DNA of 64,000 nucleotides, from contig NZ_BLJA01000001.1 of the NCBI RefSeq assembly GCF_019972295.1, positions 714,049 through 778,048 on the forward strand. The letters run 5' to 3'. The notes below the pieces were generated by a model, which was not told the DNA's origin, did no database searches, and worked only from the letters and a program-made list of their open reading frames with translations. Below, piece by piece: positions 54,133-63,686 of this stretch. Positions within the stretch are counted from its first letter, which is position 1. Every line of letters starts with the position of its first letter. The stretch comes from Geobacter sp. AOG2. Lineage in GTDB: Bacteria; Desulfobacterota; Desulfuromonadia; Geobacterales; Pseudopelobacteraceae. Both the position numbers and the translations under genes were made by a program.

Positions 54133-56520
54133 ATGACCACGATCAGCATGAAAATCACCGGCATGTCCTGTGCCAATTGCGCTGCCCGGATCGAGAAGGA
54201 GATCGGGAAACAGCCTGGCGTCTCCACGGCAACCGTCAACTTTGCCATGGAAGAGTTGGCCGTAAGCTTCGATGAAACGGCCGTTTCATTGGAGGAGATC
54301 GCCGGTCGCGTCGAAAAGCTTGGCTACGGCGCGATTCGCCCCGAGCCGGCCGATGAATTGACCTTCGGTGTCCAGGGCCTGCACTGCGCCTCCTGCGTCA
54401 ATCGGCTGGAAAAAAAACTGCTGGAAAACCCGGCCGTCAGCGCCGCCATTGTCAATTTGGCGGCCGAGACCGGTTTTGTTCGTTTCGATCCGCAACACCT
54501 CGGCATGGCTGATATTTTTGCCATGGTTCACGAGGCCGGCTACACCCCGGTTGAACTGCGCGGCGCCGAGGTCTCGGCTGACGACGCGCTTCGCCGGCAA
54601 CGCAACTGGTTTCTCTTCTCCCTGGCGGCTTCGCTGCCGATCATGCTCACCATGGGCATCCATTCCAACCGGGCCGTGATGCAACTCAACCTGCTCTTGG
54701 CCACGGCGGTCCAATTCTCGGCTGGTCTGACCTTCTACCGCGGTGCCTGGAATGCCTTGAAAAACCGAAGCGCCAATATGGATGTGCTGGTGGCTCTGGG
54801 GACCTCGGCGGCTTATTTCTATTCGCTTCTTGCCTATGCCGGCCTGCTGGGGCCCCATAGGGAGGCCTTCTTCGAAACCTCGGCCATGCTTATCACCTTC
54901 ATCCGCCTGGGTAAATACCTGGAGGCGCGGGCCCGGGGCAAGGCCGGCGAGGCGCTGAAAAAGCTTCTCCACCTCCAGGCCGACAAGGCTCGCCTGGTGA
55001 CGGAGGAGGGGGAACGGGAGGTGCCGGCGTCCCTGATCCGTGTGGGCGATGTGGTACTGGTGCGGCCCGGTCAGGCGATCCCGGTGGATGGAGAGATTAT
55101 CGAGGGAAACGGCGCGGTGGACGAGTCCATGGTGACCGGTGAGTCCCTGCCCGTGGAAAAGAAGGCCGGGGACACGGTGACCGGAGCAACCATCAACAAG
55201 AGCGGTGTCCTGCGGGTACGGGCGACCCGTGTCGGTGAAGCCACGCTTCTCTCCCAGATCGTCCGTATGGTACGGGAGGCCCAGGGTGATAAAGCCCCAA
55301 TCCAGCGTTTCGCCGACGCGGTTTCCAGTTGGTTCGTGCCGGTTGTGTTACTTCTTTCGCTTGCGACATTTTTTGTCTGGTTCTCTACGCTCCACGCAGG
55401 TTTTCTGCCGGCCTTCCGTTTTGCCATTGCCGTTGTGGTGATCGCCTGCCCCTGCGCCATGGGACTGGCCACTCCGACCGCCATCATGGTGGGGAGCGGC
55501 GTGGCCCTGGCCCGTGGGATTCTGGTCAAGAAGGGGTCGGCCCTGGAGGCCATCTCTCGCATGCAGGTGCTGCTGCTGGACAAAACCGGCACCCTGACCA
55601 TCGGGCAGCCGGCGATGACGGACCTGGCGGCCGTGGCGGGGGTCGACCCGTCGCGCCTGCTGAAGTGTCTGATAACGGCCGAGGTCCACTCGACCCATCC
55701 TTTGGCCCAGGCTGCGGTGCGGGCGGCCGAAGAGGCCGACATCAAACCCGGCGCGGCTACAGACTTCGAGGAACGGGGAGGTTTCGGTATCACCTGCACC
55801 TACGAAGGCTTCCGTCTGGCGGTTGGCAACGAGCGGCTGATGGAAGAGGAAGGAATCAGTCTCAAGGTGCTGGCCGACAAGGCTAAAGAGTTTGCCGGAG
55901 AGGGCAAGTCGCTGATCTACGTGGCTGCCGGCACGGCCTTGGTGGGGGTGGCCGCCTTCGCCGATACGCTTAAACCCAGTTCCGCCAAGGCCGTGGCCGA
56001 AATCCGGCGCATGGGCATCCAAACCTGCATGATCACCGGCGACCATGCAGATGTGGCGGGGATTGTGGCCAGGCAGGCCGGTGTGGACAGTTTCGAGGCA
56101 GAGGTGCTACCGGATCGCAAGCAGGAGGTGGTCAGGGAATACCAGCAACGCGGCATGATCACCGGAATGGTGGGCGACGGCATCAATGACGCCCCGGCCC
56201 TGGCGCGGTCGGATATCGGTATCGCCATCGGCGGCGGCACAGACGTAGCCAAGGAGACCGGCGATATCGTCCTGATGCGCAACGACCTGACGGACGTGGT
56301 GCGCGCCATCGCCATCGGCCGCGCAACCTTGGGCAAGGTGAAGCAGAACCTGTTCTGGGCATTGTTCTACAATATCCTCGGCATCCCGGTGGCGGCAGGG
56401 ATGCTTTCCCGTTACGGCATAACCCTCAAGCCGGAGTACGCCGGCTTGGCCATGGCCTTTTCCTCGGTTTCGGTAGTGCTCAATTCCATCCTGCTGAAAC
56501 GGGTGGGGAAACATCTGTAG
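54133..56520 (+). CDS. copA: Copper-exporting P1B-type ATPase
   Basis: 795 residues. Two N-terminal metal-binding domains ([17 protein letters not shown] and [17 protein letters not shown]), eight membrane helices, the transport motif [13 protein letters not shown] (CPC), phosphorylation site LLDKTGTLT, and [17 protein letters not shown] together with the tandem HMA domains points to Cu(I) efflux from the cytoplasm. The ATG at 54133 was used; a TTG at 54106 with AGAGGA four bases upstream would add nine residues. A TATAAT box at 54086 may be its -10. Confidence 0.94.
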   Translation: MTTISMKITGMSCANCAARIEKEIGKQPGVSTATVNFAMEELAVSFDETAVSLEEIAGRVEKLGYGAIRPEPADELTFGVQGLHCASCVNRLEKKLLENPAVSAAIVNLAAETGFVRFDPQHLGMADIFAMVHEAGYTPVELRGAEVSADDALRRQRNWFLFSLAASLPIMLTMGIHSNRAVMQLNLLLATAVQFSAGLTFYRGAWNALKNRSANMDVLVALGTSAAYFYSLLAYAGLLGPHREAFFETSAMLITFIRLGKYLEARARGKAGEALKKLLHLQADKARLVTEEGEREVPASLIRVGDVVLVRPGQAIPVDGEIIEGNGAVDESMVTGESLPVEKKAGDTVTGATINKSGVLRVRATRVGEATLLSQIVRMVREAQGDKAPIQRFADAVSSWFVPVVLLLSLATFFVWFSTLHAGFLPAFRFAIAVVVIACPCAMGLATPTAIMVGSGVALARGILVKKGSALEAISRMQVLLLDKTGTLTIGQPAMTDLAAVAGVDPSRLLKCLITAEVHSTHPLAQAAVRAAEEADIKPGAATDFEERGGFGITCTYEGFRLAVGNERLMEEEGISLKVLADKAKEFAGEGKSLIYVAAGTALVGVAAFADTLKPSSAKAVAEIRRMGIQTCMITGDHADVAGIVARQAGVDSFEAEVLPDRKQEVVREYQQRGMITGMVGDGINDAPALARSDIGIAIGGGTDVAKETGDIVLMRNDLTDVVRAIAIGRATLGKVKQNLFWALFYNILGIPVAAGMLSRYGITLKPEYAGLAMAFSSVSVVLNSILLKRVGKHL

Positions 56521-56565
56521 AATGGCATCTGCTCTGTCCTTTGAGGCAATTAATGGAGATCCTTT

Positions 56566-57141
56566 ATGAAGGTCGTCGCATTCAACGGTAGCCCCCGCAA
56601 AGAGGGCAATACCTCGCTGCTCATCAAGCATGTCTTCACGGAATTGAACCGGGAGGGGATCGAGACCGATCTGGTCCAGGTGGGGGGCGAGACGATCCGT
56701 GGCTGCACCGCCTGTTACAAGTGCTTTGCCCGTAAGGATCGGCGTTGTGCTATGGACGACGACATCATCAATGATTGCGTCGAAAAGATGATCGGCACCG
56801 ACGGCATCATCATCGGTTCGCCAACCTACTTTGCCGCACTGACCCCCGAAACCAAGGCACTCATCGACCGCTGCGGCATGGTTACCCGCGCCAACGGAGA
56901 CCTGCTCAAACGCAAGGCCGGCGCCGCGGTGGTGGCGGTCCGCCGGGCCGGCGCCATCCACGTATTCGACGCCATCAACCATTTCTTTTCCATCAGCCAG
57001 ATGGTTGTCCCCGGTTCCAGTTACTGGAATTTTGCTTTTGGCCGCAATATGGGCGATGTGGAGCAGGATGAAGAGGGGATTAAGACGATGCGTGACCTGG
57101 GGGTAAATATGGCGTGGCTGATGAAGAAAATTGCGGAATGA
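56566..57141 (+). CDS. Flavodoxin-fold NAD(P)H-dependent FMN reductase-like protein
   Basis: 191 residues. FMN-phosphate loop [14 protein letters not shown], the Cys cluster [15 protein letters not shown], and [20 protein letters not shown]. The Cys pattern is that of iron-sulfur flavoprotein-like reductases. It may reduce quinones or other substrates using FMN. The start has GGAGATCCTTT upstream. It lies 45 bases after copA. Confidence 0.85.
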   Translation: MKVVAFNGSPRKEGNTSLLIKHVFTELNREGIETDLVQVGGETIRGCTACYKCFARKDRRCAMDDDIINDCVEKMIGTDGIIIGSPTYFAALTPETKALIDRCGMVTRANGDLLKRKAGAAVVAVRRAGAIHVFDAINHFFSISQMVVPGSSYWNFAFGRNMGDVEQDEEGIKTMRDLGVNMAWLMKKIAE

Positions 57142-57184
57142 TGCGGGGCGATTCCGATATCGCCCCGCCAGAATCTGAAACAGC

Positions 57185-57700
57185 CTACAGCAGCGCCTTG
57201 GCCGCCGCGATTACGGCGGCGTAGTCCGGCTCGCTGGTCACTTCGGGCACGATCTGGACGTAGCGGACGATATCGTTGGCATCCACAACGAAAATCGCCC
57301 TGGCAAGCAACACCAACTCTTCGATCAGGACGCCGTAGTTTTTGCCGAAGGAACGGTTGCGGTAGTCGGACAGGGTGATCACCCTGTCGATGCCCGCCGC
57401 GCCGCACCAGCGTTTTTGGGCAAAGGGGAGATCCTGGCTGATGGTCAACACCACCACGTTGCCCGGCAGACCGGCTGCCTCCTGATTGAAACGACGGGTT
57501 TCGGTGTCGCATACCGGTGTGTCCAGCGACGGTACGGCGCTGATGATCTTTATCTTGCCGGCGTAGGTGGCCAGCGTTGTTGCCGTCAGGCCGTTATCCG
57601 CCACGGTGAAGTCGGGTGCCTTGTCGCCGATCTTTACCTCCGGGCCGACCAAGGTCATGGGGTTCCCCTTGAAGGTGATGACTCCTTTACGTTCGCTCAT
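57185..57700 (-). CDS. tpx: Thiol peroxidase
   Basis: 171 residues, an atypical 2-Cys peroxiredoxin. Peroxidatic Cys in [19 protein letters not shown], resolving Cys in [10 protein letters not shown], and the N-terminal [15 protein letters not shown]. It reduces peroxides with thioredoxin. AGAGGAGGACACATCC precedes the ATG, behind a sigma-70-like promoter. It is convergent with the FMN reductase gene. Confidence 0.95.
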   Translation of the reverse strand: MSERKGVITFKGNPMTLVGPEVKIGDKAPDFTVADNGLTATTLATYAGKIKIISAVPSLDTPVCDTETRRFNQEAAGLPGNVVVLTISQDLPFAQKRWCGAAGIDRVITLSDYRNRSFGKNYGVLIEELVLLARAIFVVDANDIVRYVQIVPEVTSEPDYAAVIAAAKALL

Positions 57701-57742
57701 GGATGTGTCCTCCTCTTGATTGTCTGCATATCTTTTCGGACA

Positions 57743-57770
57743 ATTTTACTCCGTAACCGTAAAAATGCAA
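57743..57770 (-). promoter_or_regulatory. Putative promoter of tpx
   Basis: On the minus strand: TTGCAT, 16 bases, TAAAAT; transcription expected about 37 bases before the ATG. Confidence 0.6.
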
Positions 57771-57780
57771 CCTCCCCCCG

Positions 57781-58359
57781 TCAAATCAAGCCATGCATCT
57801 GTAGGAACTGCATCACCAGCCGATAGGTAATACCCCATAACACCGGCTTGTCCGGTTGCGGGAGACGAATGGCGGGAACCGTCATCGAACCGCCGCGGAA
57901 GTGAACCTCGGTGCTGACATGCCGTCCCCGGTCCGCAAGGTCGGCCAGGTTTGCCCAGAATGCGTCTCGCGACTCGTGGTTGATGGTCACCGCCGGGGGT
58001 TCATGGCCGAAGCCATAGGCAAAGCAGGCGATCCGCACCGGCATGTGCGCGCCGACGCAATCGGCAAGCCTGCCCAGGTGCCGGGCCGCAGCCAACTCGA
58101 TAGCGGCCTCCTCGCGGGTCTCCCGTTCGGCGGCCTGACGCAGTGTCTCGCCCGCTTCGACCCGCCCTCCGGGAAAGGCCAGATTGCCGGACCAGGGGTC
58201 GCGCTCATCGGCGGCCCGCTCCAGCAGGAGCAGTTGCAAGCCTAGGGGGCCTTCGGCCAGGATCATGGCCACTGCGGCCGGGCTACGCCCGTCAGTGGGC
58301 GTCTCATCGTGCTGCAGCCGGGAAAGCGTTGTGGATATGGTGTCAAAGGTGAGAGGCAT
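57781..58359 (-). CDS. Nudix hydrolase, CoA-pyrophosphatase type
   Basis: 192 residues. Nudix box GGRVEAGETLRQAAERETREEAAIEL with E-x7-RE-x2-EE retained but Ala at the last Gly position. The preceding LLLERAADERDPWSGNLAFP is the UPF0035/CoA-pyrophosphatase signature. It probably trims CoA or related diphosphates. The start ATG at 58359 has AGGA seven bases upstream; a longer frame to 58461 has no site. Confidence 0.85.
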   Translation of the reverse strand: MPLTFDTISTTLSRLQHDETPTDGRSPAAVAMILAEGPLGLQLLLLERAADERDPWSGNLAFPGGRVEAGETLRQAAERETREEAAIELAAARHLGRLADCVGAHMPVRIACFAYGFGHEPPAVTINHESRDAFWANLADLADRGRHVSTEVHFRGGSMTVPAIRLPQPDKPVLWGITYRLVMQFLQMHGLI

Positions 58360-58462
58360 GTCAGCGTCCTGTTTTATCTCCAACTGTAAACGGCCCGGGG
58401 GAGGGAAGTCAAAACCATTTTGGTGTGTGCCGGAGAAAGGGACCAATGCGATCCCATACATT

Positions 58463-58491
58463 TTGACTTTTTATGCCCCCCATGTTATAAA
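58463..58491 (+). promoter_or_regulatory. Putative sigma-70 promoter of lysA
   Basis: TTGACT, 17 bases, TATAAA; the expected start near 58498 leaves a leader of about 68 bases before lysA. No lysine riboswitch could be recognised in it. Confidence 0.75.
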
Positions 58492-58565
58492 TATCCACTT
58501 TTATCTCAAATTTCTTCTCGAACCGTTTACATAATCTTCAGACTGTCCATTCAGGGAGGTAAGCA

Positions 58566-59819
58566 ATGAACCACTTTCAGTACAAAGGCAATGAACTCTA
58601 TGCCGAGGACGTGCGGCTTGCGGATGTCGTCGCAAAGGCCGGCTCGCCGGTCTACGTCTATTCACACGCCACACTGGAACGTCACTTCAAAGCTTTTGAC
58701 GATGCCTTTGCCGGGGTTCCCCACACGGTCTGCTACTCGGTCAAAGCCAACTCCACCCAGTCGGTACTCAAAACCTTCATCAATCTCGGCGGGGGCGTGG
58801 ATATCGTCTCCGGCGGCGAGCTGTACCGGGCGCTCAAGGCTGGTGTAGCCCCAAAAAAAGTGGTCTACTCCGGGGTCGGCAAAAAGGACGACGAGATCGA
58901 ATACGCCCTGAATACCGGCATTCTGATGTTTAACGTGGAGTCGGAGCAGGAGTTGACCAGGATCAGCGAGCTCGCCTCCCGCATGGGGAAGAAGGCCGGC
59001 ATCGCCATCCGGGTCAACCCGGACGTGGACCCCGGCACTCATCCCTATATCACCACGGGCCTGAAAAATGCCAAATTCGGCATCACCATCGACCGCGCCA
59101 TGGAGGAGTACAAGCGTGCCGCCGGTCTGCCGGGCATCGACGTGATCGGCATCGACATGCATATAGGCTCCCAGTTGACCAAGGTCAATCCCTTCGTCGA
59201 TTCCATAGAGAAACTGAAGATCATGATCGGCAAGCTGAAGGAAATGGGCATCAACCTGCAATACCTGGACTGCGGCGGCGGTCTGGGCATCCAGTACAAC
59301 AACGAGGAACCGCCGCTGCCGGCCGACTACGGCAAGGAGATCATCGCCGCCACCAAGGACCTGGGCATGCACCTGGTGTTTGAACCGGGCCGCAATATCG
59401 TCGGCAATGCCGGAATCCTGGTGAGTCGCTGCCTCTACACCAAGGAGCGCGACGAGAAGAACTTCATCATGATCGACGCCGGAATGAACGATCTGGCCCG
59501 CCCGGCCCTATACGGCTCCTTCCACGGTGTGCAGCCGGTAAAAAAGGATCAGGACGGCATGATCACCGCCGACATCGTCGGGCCGATCTGCGAGTCGGGC
59601 GACTTCCTCGTCAAGGACCGGGAAGTGCCGATGTTCAAGCAGGGCGACCTGATGGCTTTCATGTCGGCCGGTGCCTACGGGTTTGCCATGAGCAGTTCCT
59701 ACAACAGCCGTCCCCGTGTGGCCGAAGTGATGGTCAAGGGTGGCGTATTCGAGGTCGTCCGCGAGCGTGAGACGATAGAAGACCTGATCAAGGGCGAGAA
59801 GATCGCCACGTTCCTGTAG
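58566..59819 (+). CDS. lysA: Diaminopimelate decarboxylase
   Basis: 417 residues, the last step of lysine synthesis. PLP-binding Lys in CYSVKANSTQSVLK, the MHIGSQL motif, YLDCGGGLGIQYN, FEPGRNIVGNAG, and CESGDFL near the C-terminus with the catalytic Cys. GGGAGGTAAGCA precedes the ATG. It opens a lysA-dapA-dapB-(cyclase)-dapL run. Its stop codon marks the edge of repeat copy 4. Confidence 0.97.
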   Translation: MNHFQYKGNELYAEDVRLADVVAKAGSPVYVYSHATLERHFKAFDDAFAGVPHTVCYSVKANSTQSVLKTFINLGGGVDIVSGGELYRALKAGVAPKKVVYSGVGKKDDEIEYALNTGILMFNVESEQELTRISELASRMGKKAGIAIRVNPDVDPGTHPYITTGLKNAKFGITIDRAMEEYKRAAGLPGIDVIGIDMHIGSQLTKVNPFVDSIEKLKIMIGKLKEMGINLQYLDCGGGLGIQYNNEEPPLPADYGKEIIAATKDLGMHLVFEPGRNIVGNAGILVSRCLYTKERDEKNFIMIDAGMNDLARPALYGSFHGVQPVKKDQDGMITADIVGPICESGDFLVKDREVPMFKQGDLMAFMSAGAYGFAMSSSYNSRPRVAEVMVKGGVFEVVRERETIEDLIKGEKIATFL

Positions 59820-59960
59820 GAGGTTGTTGAAAAACAGCCACCTCGCCGCCGTCCTCGAAGGCCCTCTCGTGCGGCGTAGCGCTGCTACGCCTCCTCAGGA
59901 CCATCTGCGGGTGCGACGATCTGACTATTTTTGAACAACCTGGACATTTCAACAGCCTGG
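59820..59960. repeat. Dispersed inverted-repeat element, copy 4
   Basis: Starts at the lysA stop: TAGGAGGTTGTTGAAAAACAG; core GTGCGGCGTAGCGCTGCTACGCC; then GATCTGACTATTTTTGAACAACCTG and an outer arm TTTCAACAGCCTGGTA. TA is present at both outer ends. It separates lysA from dapA. Confidence 0.92.
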
Positions 59961-60002
59961 TAGTTGAAATCACTATATTCCACCCGCAAGGAGGAAAAGG
60001 GT

Positions 60003-60875
60003 ATGTTTAGAGGAAGTATTGTCGCCATCGTGACACCATTCAAAAACGGTGCAGTTGACGAAGAGAAGTTGCGTGAGCTGGTGGAATTCCAGATTGCGGG
60101 CGGTACCGATGCCATCGTGCCCTGCGGCACCACCGGCGAATCGTCTACCCTGGACTACGAAGAACACGACCGGGTGATTGAGATCGTTGTGCAGCAGGTC
60201 AACAAGCGGGTTCCGGTCATAGCCGGCACCGGTTCCAATTCGACCCGCGAAGCGATCGAGATGACGGCTCATGCCAAGAAGATCGGAGCCGACGGCGCCT
60301 TGCTGGTCACCCCCTATTACAACAAGCCGACCCAGGAAGGGCTTTATCGCCACTACACGGCAGTTGCCGATGCCGTCGAACTGCCGTTGGTCCTGTACAA
60401 CGTGCCCGGCCGCACTGGCGTGAACCTGTTGCCCGAGACCGTGGCCCGGCTGGCGCACCACCGGAATATCGTGGCCATCAAGGAGGCCACCGGCTCCCTT
60501 CAGCAGGCATCCGAAATCCTGGCCCTGTGCGGCGACCAGATAGACGTGCTCTCCGGTGACGACTTCATTACCTTTCCGCTCATGGCCTGCGGCGGCAAAG
60601 GGGTTATCTCGGTCACTGCCAACATCATGCCCGCAGAGGTTGCGGCCATGGTGGACGCCTTCGAGGCCGGCAACATGGCAGAGGCGCGCCGTCTGCATCT
60701 GAAACTGCTCAAGATCAGTAACGCCATGTTCCTCGAGAGCAACCCGATCCCAGTCAAGACCGCTTTGGGGTTGATGGGCAAATGCAGCGACGAGATGCGC
60801 CTGCCGCTTTGCCCCATGGGTGAGGCCAACAAGGCCAAGCTGGCTGCCATCATGAAAGAGTATAACCTGATTTAA
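60003..60875 (+). CDS. dapA: 4-hydroxy-tetrahydrodipicolinate synthase
   Basis: 290 residues, normal length for the enzyme joining pyruvate and aspartate semialdehyde. GGTDAIVPCGTTGESSTL with the Thr pair, the Tyr in LYNVPGRTGVN and the Schiff-base Lys in VAIKEATGSLQQA are all intact. The ATG at 60003 has the near-perfect site AAGGAGGAAAAGGGT. The transcript must either run through repeat copy 4 or start after it. Confidence 0.97.
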   Translation: MFRGSIVAIVTPFKNGAVDEEKLRELVEFQIAGGTDAIVPCGTTGESSTLDYEEHDRVIEIVVQQVNKRVPVIAGTGSNSTREAIEMTAHAKKIGADGALLVTPYYNKPTQEGLYRHYTAVADAVELPLVLYNVPGRTGVNLLPETVARLAHHRNIVAIKEATGSLQQASEILALCGDQIDVLSGDDFITFPLMACGGKGVISVTANIMPAEVAAMVDAFEAGNMAEARRLHLKLLKISNAMFLESNPIPVKTALGLMGKCSDEMRLPLCPMGEANKAKLAAIMKEYNLI

Positions 60876-60885
60876 ATCTTAAATC

Positions 60886-61018
60886 TGCCACAGAGACACG
60901 GAGACACAGAGGTTCACAGAGAAAGGCAAAAAGCAAAAGCTGATGGGGGCACCCCGGATTTCAGCAAGCAGTCTTGTTTCCCTCCAGCTTTTCTCTGAGC
61001 CTCAGTGGCTCTGTGGCA
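60886..61018. repeat. Inverted-repeat element between dapA and dapB
   Basis: Imperfect terminal inverted repeats of about 26 bp (TGCCACAGAGACACGGAG, then ACACAGAG; and the complement of CTCTGAGCCTCAGTGGCT, then CTGTGGCA), four mismatches. The ends enclose about 80 bases without a gene. The CACAGAGACAC pattern resembles a repeat I recall from several Geobacter-type genomes. Its right edge is 16 bases before the dapB start. Confidence 0.75.
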
Positions 61019-61034
61019 AAACAAGGACTTTACC

Positions 61035-61838
61035 ATGATCAACATCGCCGTTTGCGGCGCTGCCGGCCGTATGGGACAGCGCATCGTCAATGCCATCATC
61101 GAGTCCGAAGGTGTCCGGTTCTCCGGCGCGCTGGAACGTCCCGGCCATCCGCTCGTGGGCCAGGATGTGGGTCTGATCGCCGGTTGCGGTGAGTTGGGGG
61201 TTGCGGTTTCCGACGACCTGAACGGTGTGATTGCCGCCTGTGACGTGTTGATCGACTTTACCACACCCAAGGTATCGCTCAAGAACCTGGAGGCCTGCGG
61301 GCTGCAAAAGAAGGCCATCGTGATCGGTTCCACCGGTTTCACCCCCGATGAGCGCGCTCTGGCGGCGGAACTGGCCAAGACAATCCCGGTGGTGCTGGCG
61401 CCCAACATGTCGGTTGGGGTCAATGTCTGCTTCAAAATACTTAAGGACATTGCCGCAACCCTGGGAGATGATTTTGACGTGGAGATCGTCGAAGCGCACC
61501 ACCGCTTGAAAAAGGACGCCCCTTCCGGCACGGCCGTGCGCATGGGCGAGGTGGTGGCCGAGGCCTTGGGGCGCGACTACAACAAGGTGGCCAACTTCCA
61601 CCGCGAGGGAATCACCGGCGAGCGCACCAAGGAAGAAATCGGCATGCAGACTATCCGTGGCGGCGACATCATCGGTGAGCACACGGTCTACTTCATCGGC
61701 ATGGGCGAGCGCATTGAGCTGTCCCACCGCGCCATGACCCGCGATATGTTCTCACGCGGTTCGGTCCGGGCCTCCAAGTGGGTCGTCTCGCAGAAACCGG
61801 GCTTGTACGACATGCAGGATGTCCTGGGGCTGCGATAG
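61035..61838 (+). CDS. dapB: 4-hydroxy-tetrahydrodipicolinate reductase
   Basis: 267 residues. NAD(P)-binding INIAVCGAAGRMGQRIV, the catalytic and substrate motif EAHHRLKKDAPSGTA, and FTTPKVSLKNLEACGLQKK. It reduces the DapA product in lysine and peptidoglycan precursor synthesis. The ATG at 61035 follows AAGGACTTTACC, 16 bases after the inverted-repeat element. Confidence 0.97.
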   Translation: MINIAVCGAAGRMGQRIVNAIIESEGVRFSGALERPGHPLVGQDVGLIAGCGELGVAVSDDLNGVIAACDVLIDFTTPKVSLKNLEACGLQKKAIVIGSTGFTPDERALAAELAKTIPVVLAPNMSVGVNVCFKILKDIAATLGDDFDVEIVEAHHRLKKDAPSGTAVRMGEVVAEALGRDYNKVANFHREGITGERTKEEIGMQTIRGGDIIGEHTVYFIGMGERIELSHRAMTRDMFSRGSVRASKWVVSQKPGLYDMQDVLGLR

Positions 61839-61900
61839 TCTCAAGCCGGAAGCCAGCGGCCACATCGTGTCCACATAAAAACGGGGAGTCTTTCTGATCA

Positions 61901-63493
61901 ATGAATGCCGGGGTTCCGTTCAGGCGACACAGTATCACCGTAAGGATGACCGTGGCGGTCTGCACCTTCATCATCCTGTTTGCGTCGCTTTTGGTGGTCT
62001 CCTCCCTGTACTATTTCAAGCAGGAACTCAAAAACACGATCTCCAGCCAGCAAATGACCTTGCTGACCGTTGTGGCCCAAGGCATCGATCAGAAGCTGAC
62101 GGCTGCCCAGAAAACAATTATTGAAGCATCCCGCGATGTCACGCCCGGCATGGTTGCAGACCCGGATGCGGCGCAGCGTTTTCTCGACAGCCAGCACAGC
62201 ATCAAGAGTCTCTTCGACAACGGGATCTACCTGTTCTCGAAAGATGGGCGGATCATCGCCGAAGCACCTTTTCTCCCCGGCCGGCGCGGTAAGGATGTCT
62301 CTTTCCGGCAGTTTTATCAACAAACCATTGCCACGGGAAATGCGGTCATTTCGACCCCCTTCATTTCAACCCATTCCCCTGGGACGCCGGCGCTCAACAT
62401 CACCGCCCCGGTACGGGACAAGAACGGGAGATTGATTGCTATCCTGGGCGGTGGCGTAAACCTGCTGCAAGATAATTTCCTGGGCGACCTGTCCCATATC
62501 CGCATAGCAAAAAAGGGATATCTCCTCCTGGTGGCCGGCGACCGGACCGTCATCATGCACCCGGACAGATCGCGGATCATAGCGACCAAGATCGCACCGG
62601 GTGCTAACAAGCTGCTGGACAGGGCGTTGGAAGGTACTGAAGGGGTTGGTGAATATACCAACTTCCGTGGTGTGCGCGTCCTGTCGTCCTTCAAGCGTCT
62701 CCACTCCACCGACTGGGTCGTCGGCGCCGATTATCCGCTGGACGAAGCCTACCAATCGGTCCACCGCCTGGAAAGATATTTTTTCGCGGCGGTGGTTGTC
62801 AGCGTCTGCCTGATCATCCTGATCGTCAGACTGATCATGGGGAACTACACCAGCACTCTGGTGCGCTTCGCCGAACACGTCGGGCAGATCTCTTCCAAGA
62901 ACGGTGCCGACCGCCTGTTCAGGATCGAGAGCGAGGATGAGGTGGGGCTCGTGGCGCAGACCTTCAACGCCATGATCCAGGACCAGGACAAGAAGAACGA
63001 AGAACTGTTCTACATCAGCACCCACGACGCCCTTTCGGGGCTTTACAACCGCGCCTATTTCGACGACCAGATGGACCGGCTCTCCGCCGGCCGTATCACC
63101 CCTATCTCCGTGGTGATGGCCGATATCGACGACCTCAAGGTTTTCAACGACAGTCACGGCCATTCGGCCGGCGACGTGCTGATCACCACCGTTGCCCTGA
63201 TCCTGCTGGAATCGTTCCGCGCCGAAGACGTGGTTGCCCGCATCGGCGGTGACGAATTCGCCATCCTGCTGCCGGGCGTGGATGCCGTCCAGGCGGACGT
63301 TGCCCTGAAACGGGTCAGGAGCGTGGCGGACAAGTATGCTGCCCAGGCCAGCGGGCTTACCCTGTCCATCTCCCTGGGGTGCGCCACGGTGCAGGACCCG
63401 ACCAAACTGGACGAAGCCCTACAGCATGCCGACCAGCAGATGTACCTGGATAAGGTGAGCCGCAAGCTGGTGGAAAAGGAATCGGAATTGTAG
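61901..63493 (+). CDS. Membrane diguanylate cyclase with dCache sensor and HAMP
   Basis: 530 residues. Helix 1 at about 15-38 and helix 2 at about 292-313 flank a periplasmic dCache-type sensor (YLFSKDGRIIAEAPFLPG, APVRDKNGRLIAILGGGVN, KKGYLLLVAGDRTVIMHPD). A HAMP segment and a GGDEF domain follow; the active site is RIGGDEFAILL at about 447-457, with RAED five residues upstream forming the inhibitory I-site. It should make cyclic di-GMP with product feedback. Start ATG or the inner Met16 remains open. The stop coincides with repeat copy 5. Confidence 0.93.
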   Translation: MNAGVPFRRHSITVRMTVAVCTFIILFASLLVVSSLYYFKQELKNTISSQQMTLLTVVAQGIDQKLTAAQKTIIEASRDVTPGMVADPDAAQRFLDSQHSIKSLFDNGIYLFSKDGRIIAEAPFLPGRRGKDVSFRQFYQQTIATGNAVISTPFISTHSPGTPALNITAPVRDKNGRLIAILGGGVNLLQDNFLGDLSHIRIAKKGYLLLVAGDRTVIMHPDRSRIIATKIAPGANKLLDRALEGTEGVGEYTNFRGVRVLSSFKRLHSTDWVVGADYPLDEAYQSVHRLERYFFAAVVVSVCLIILIVRLIMGNYTSTLVRFAEHVGQISSKNGADRLFRIESEDEVGLVAQTFNAMIQDQDKKNEELFYISTHDALSGLYNRAYFDDQMDRLSAGRITPISVVMADIDDLKVFNDSHGHSAGDVLITTVALILLESFRAEDVVARIGGDEFAILLPGVDAVQADVALKRVRSVADKYAAQASGLTLSISLGCATVQDPTKLDEALQHADQQMYLDKVSRKLVEKESEL

Positions 63494-63630
63494 GAGGTTG
63501 TTGAAAAACAGCCATCAGGCCTTCGTCCTCGAAAGCCCTTTTGTACGGCGTAGCGCTGCTAGGCCTCCCCAGGGCTTTTTGCGGGTGCGACGATCTGACT
63601 ATTTTTGAACAACCTCAGTTTTCAACAGTC
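63494..63630. repeat. Dispersed inverted-repeat element, copy 5
   Basis: Starts at the cyclase stop: TAGGAGGTTGTTGAAAAACAG, then CCATCAGGCCTTCGTCCTCG as in copy 1; core GTACGGCGTAGCGCTGCTAGGCC; then CGATCTGACTATTTTTGAACAACC and GTTTTCAACAGTC. It separates the cyclase from dapL. Confidence 0.92.
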
Positions 63631-63686
63631 AGTTAGTAGCTTTCCGTTACATTATATACCCATCTTCGAGGAGGATTGAGGCACCA

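Noticed and set aside
58492..58565. Lysine riboswitch in the lysA leader
   Set aside because: The leader is only about 70 bases, too short for a lysine aptamer, and no conserved motifs are visible.
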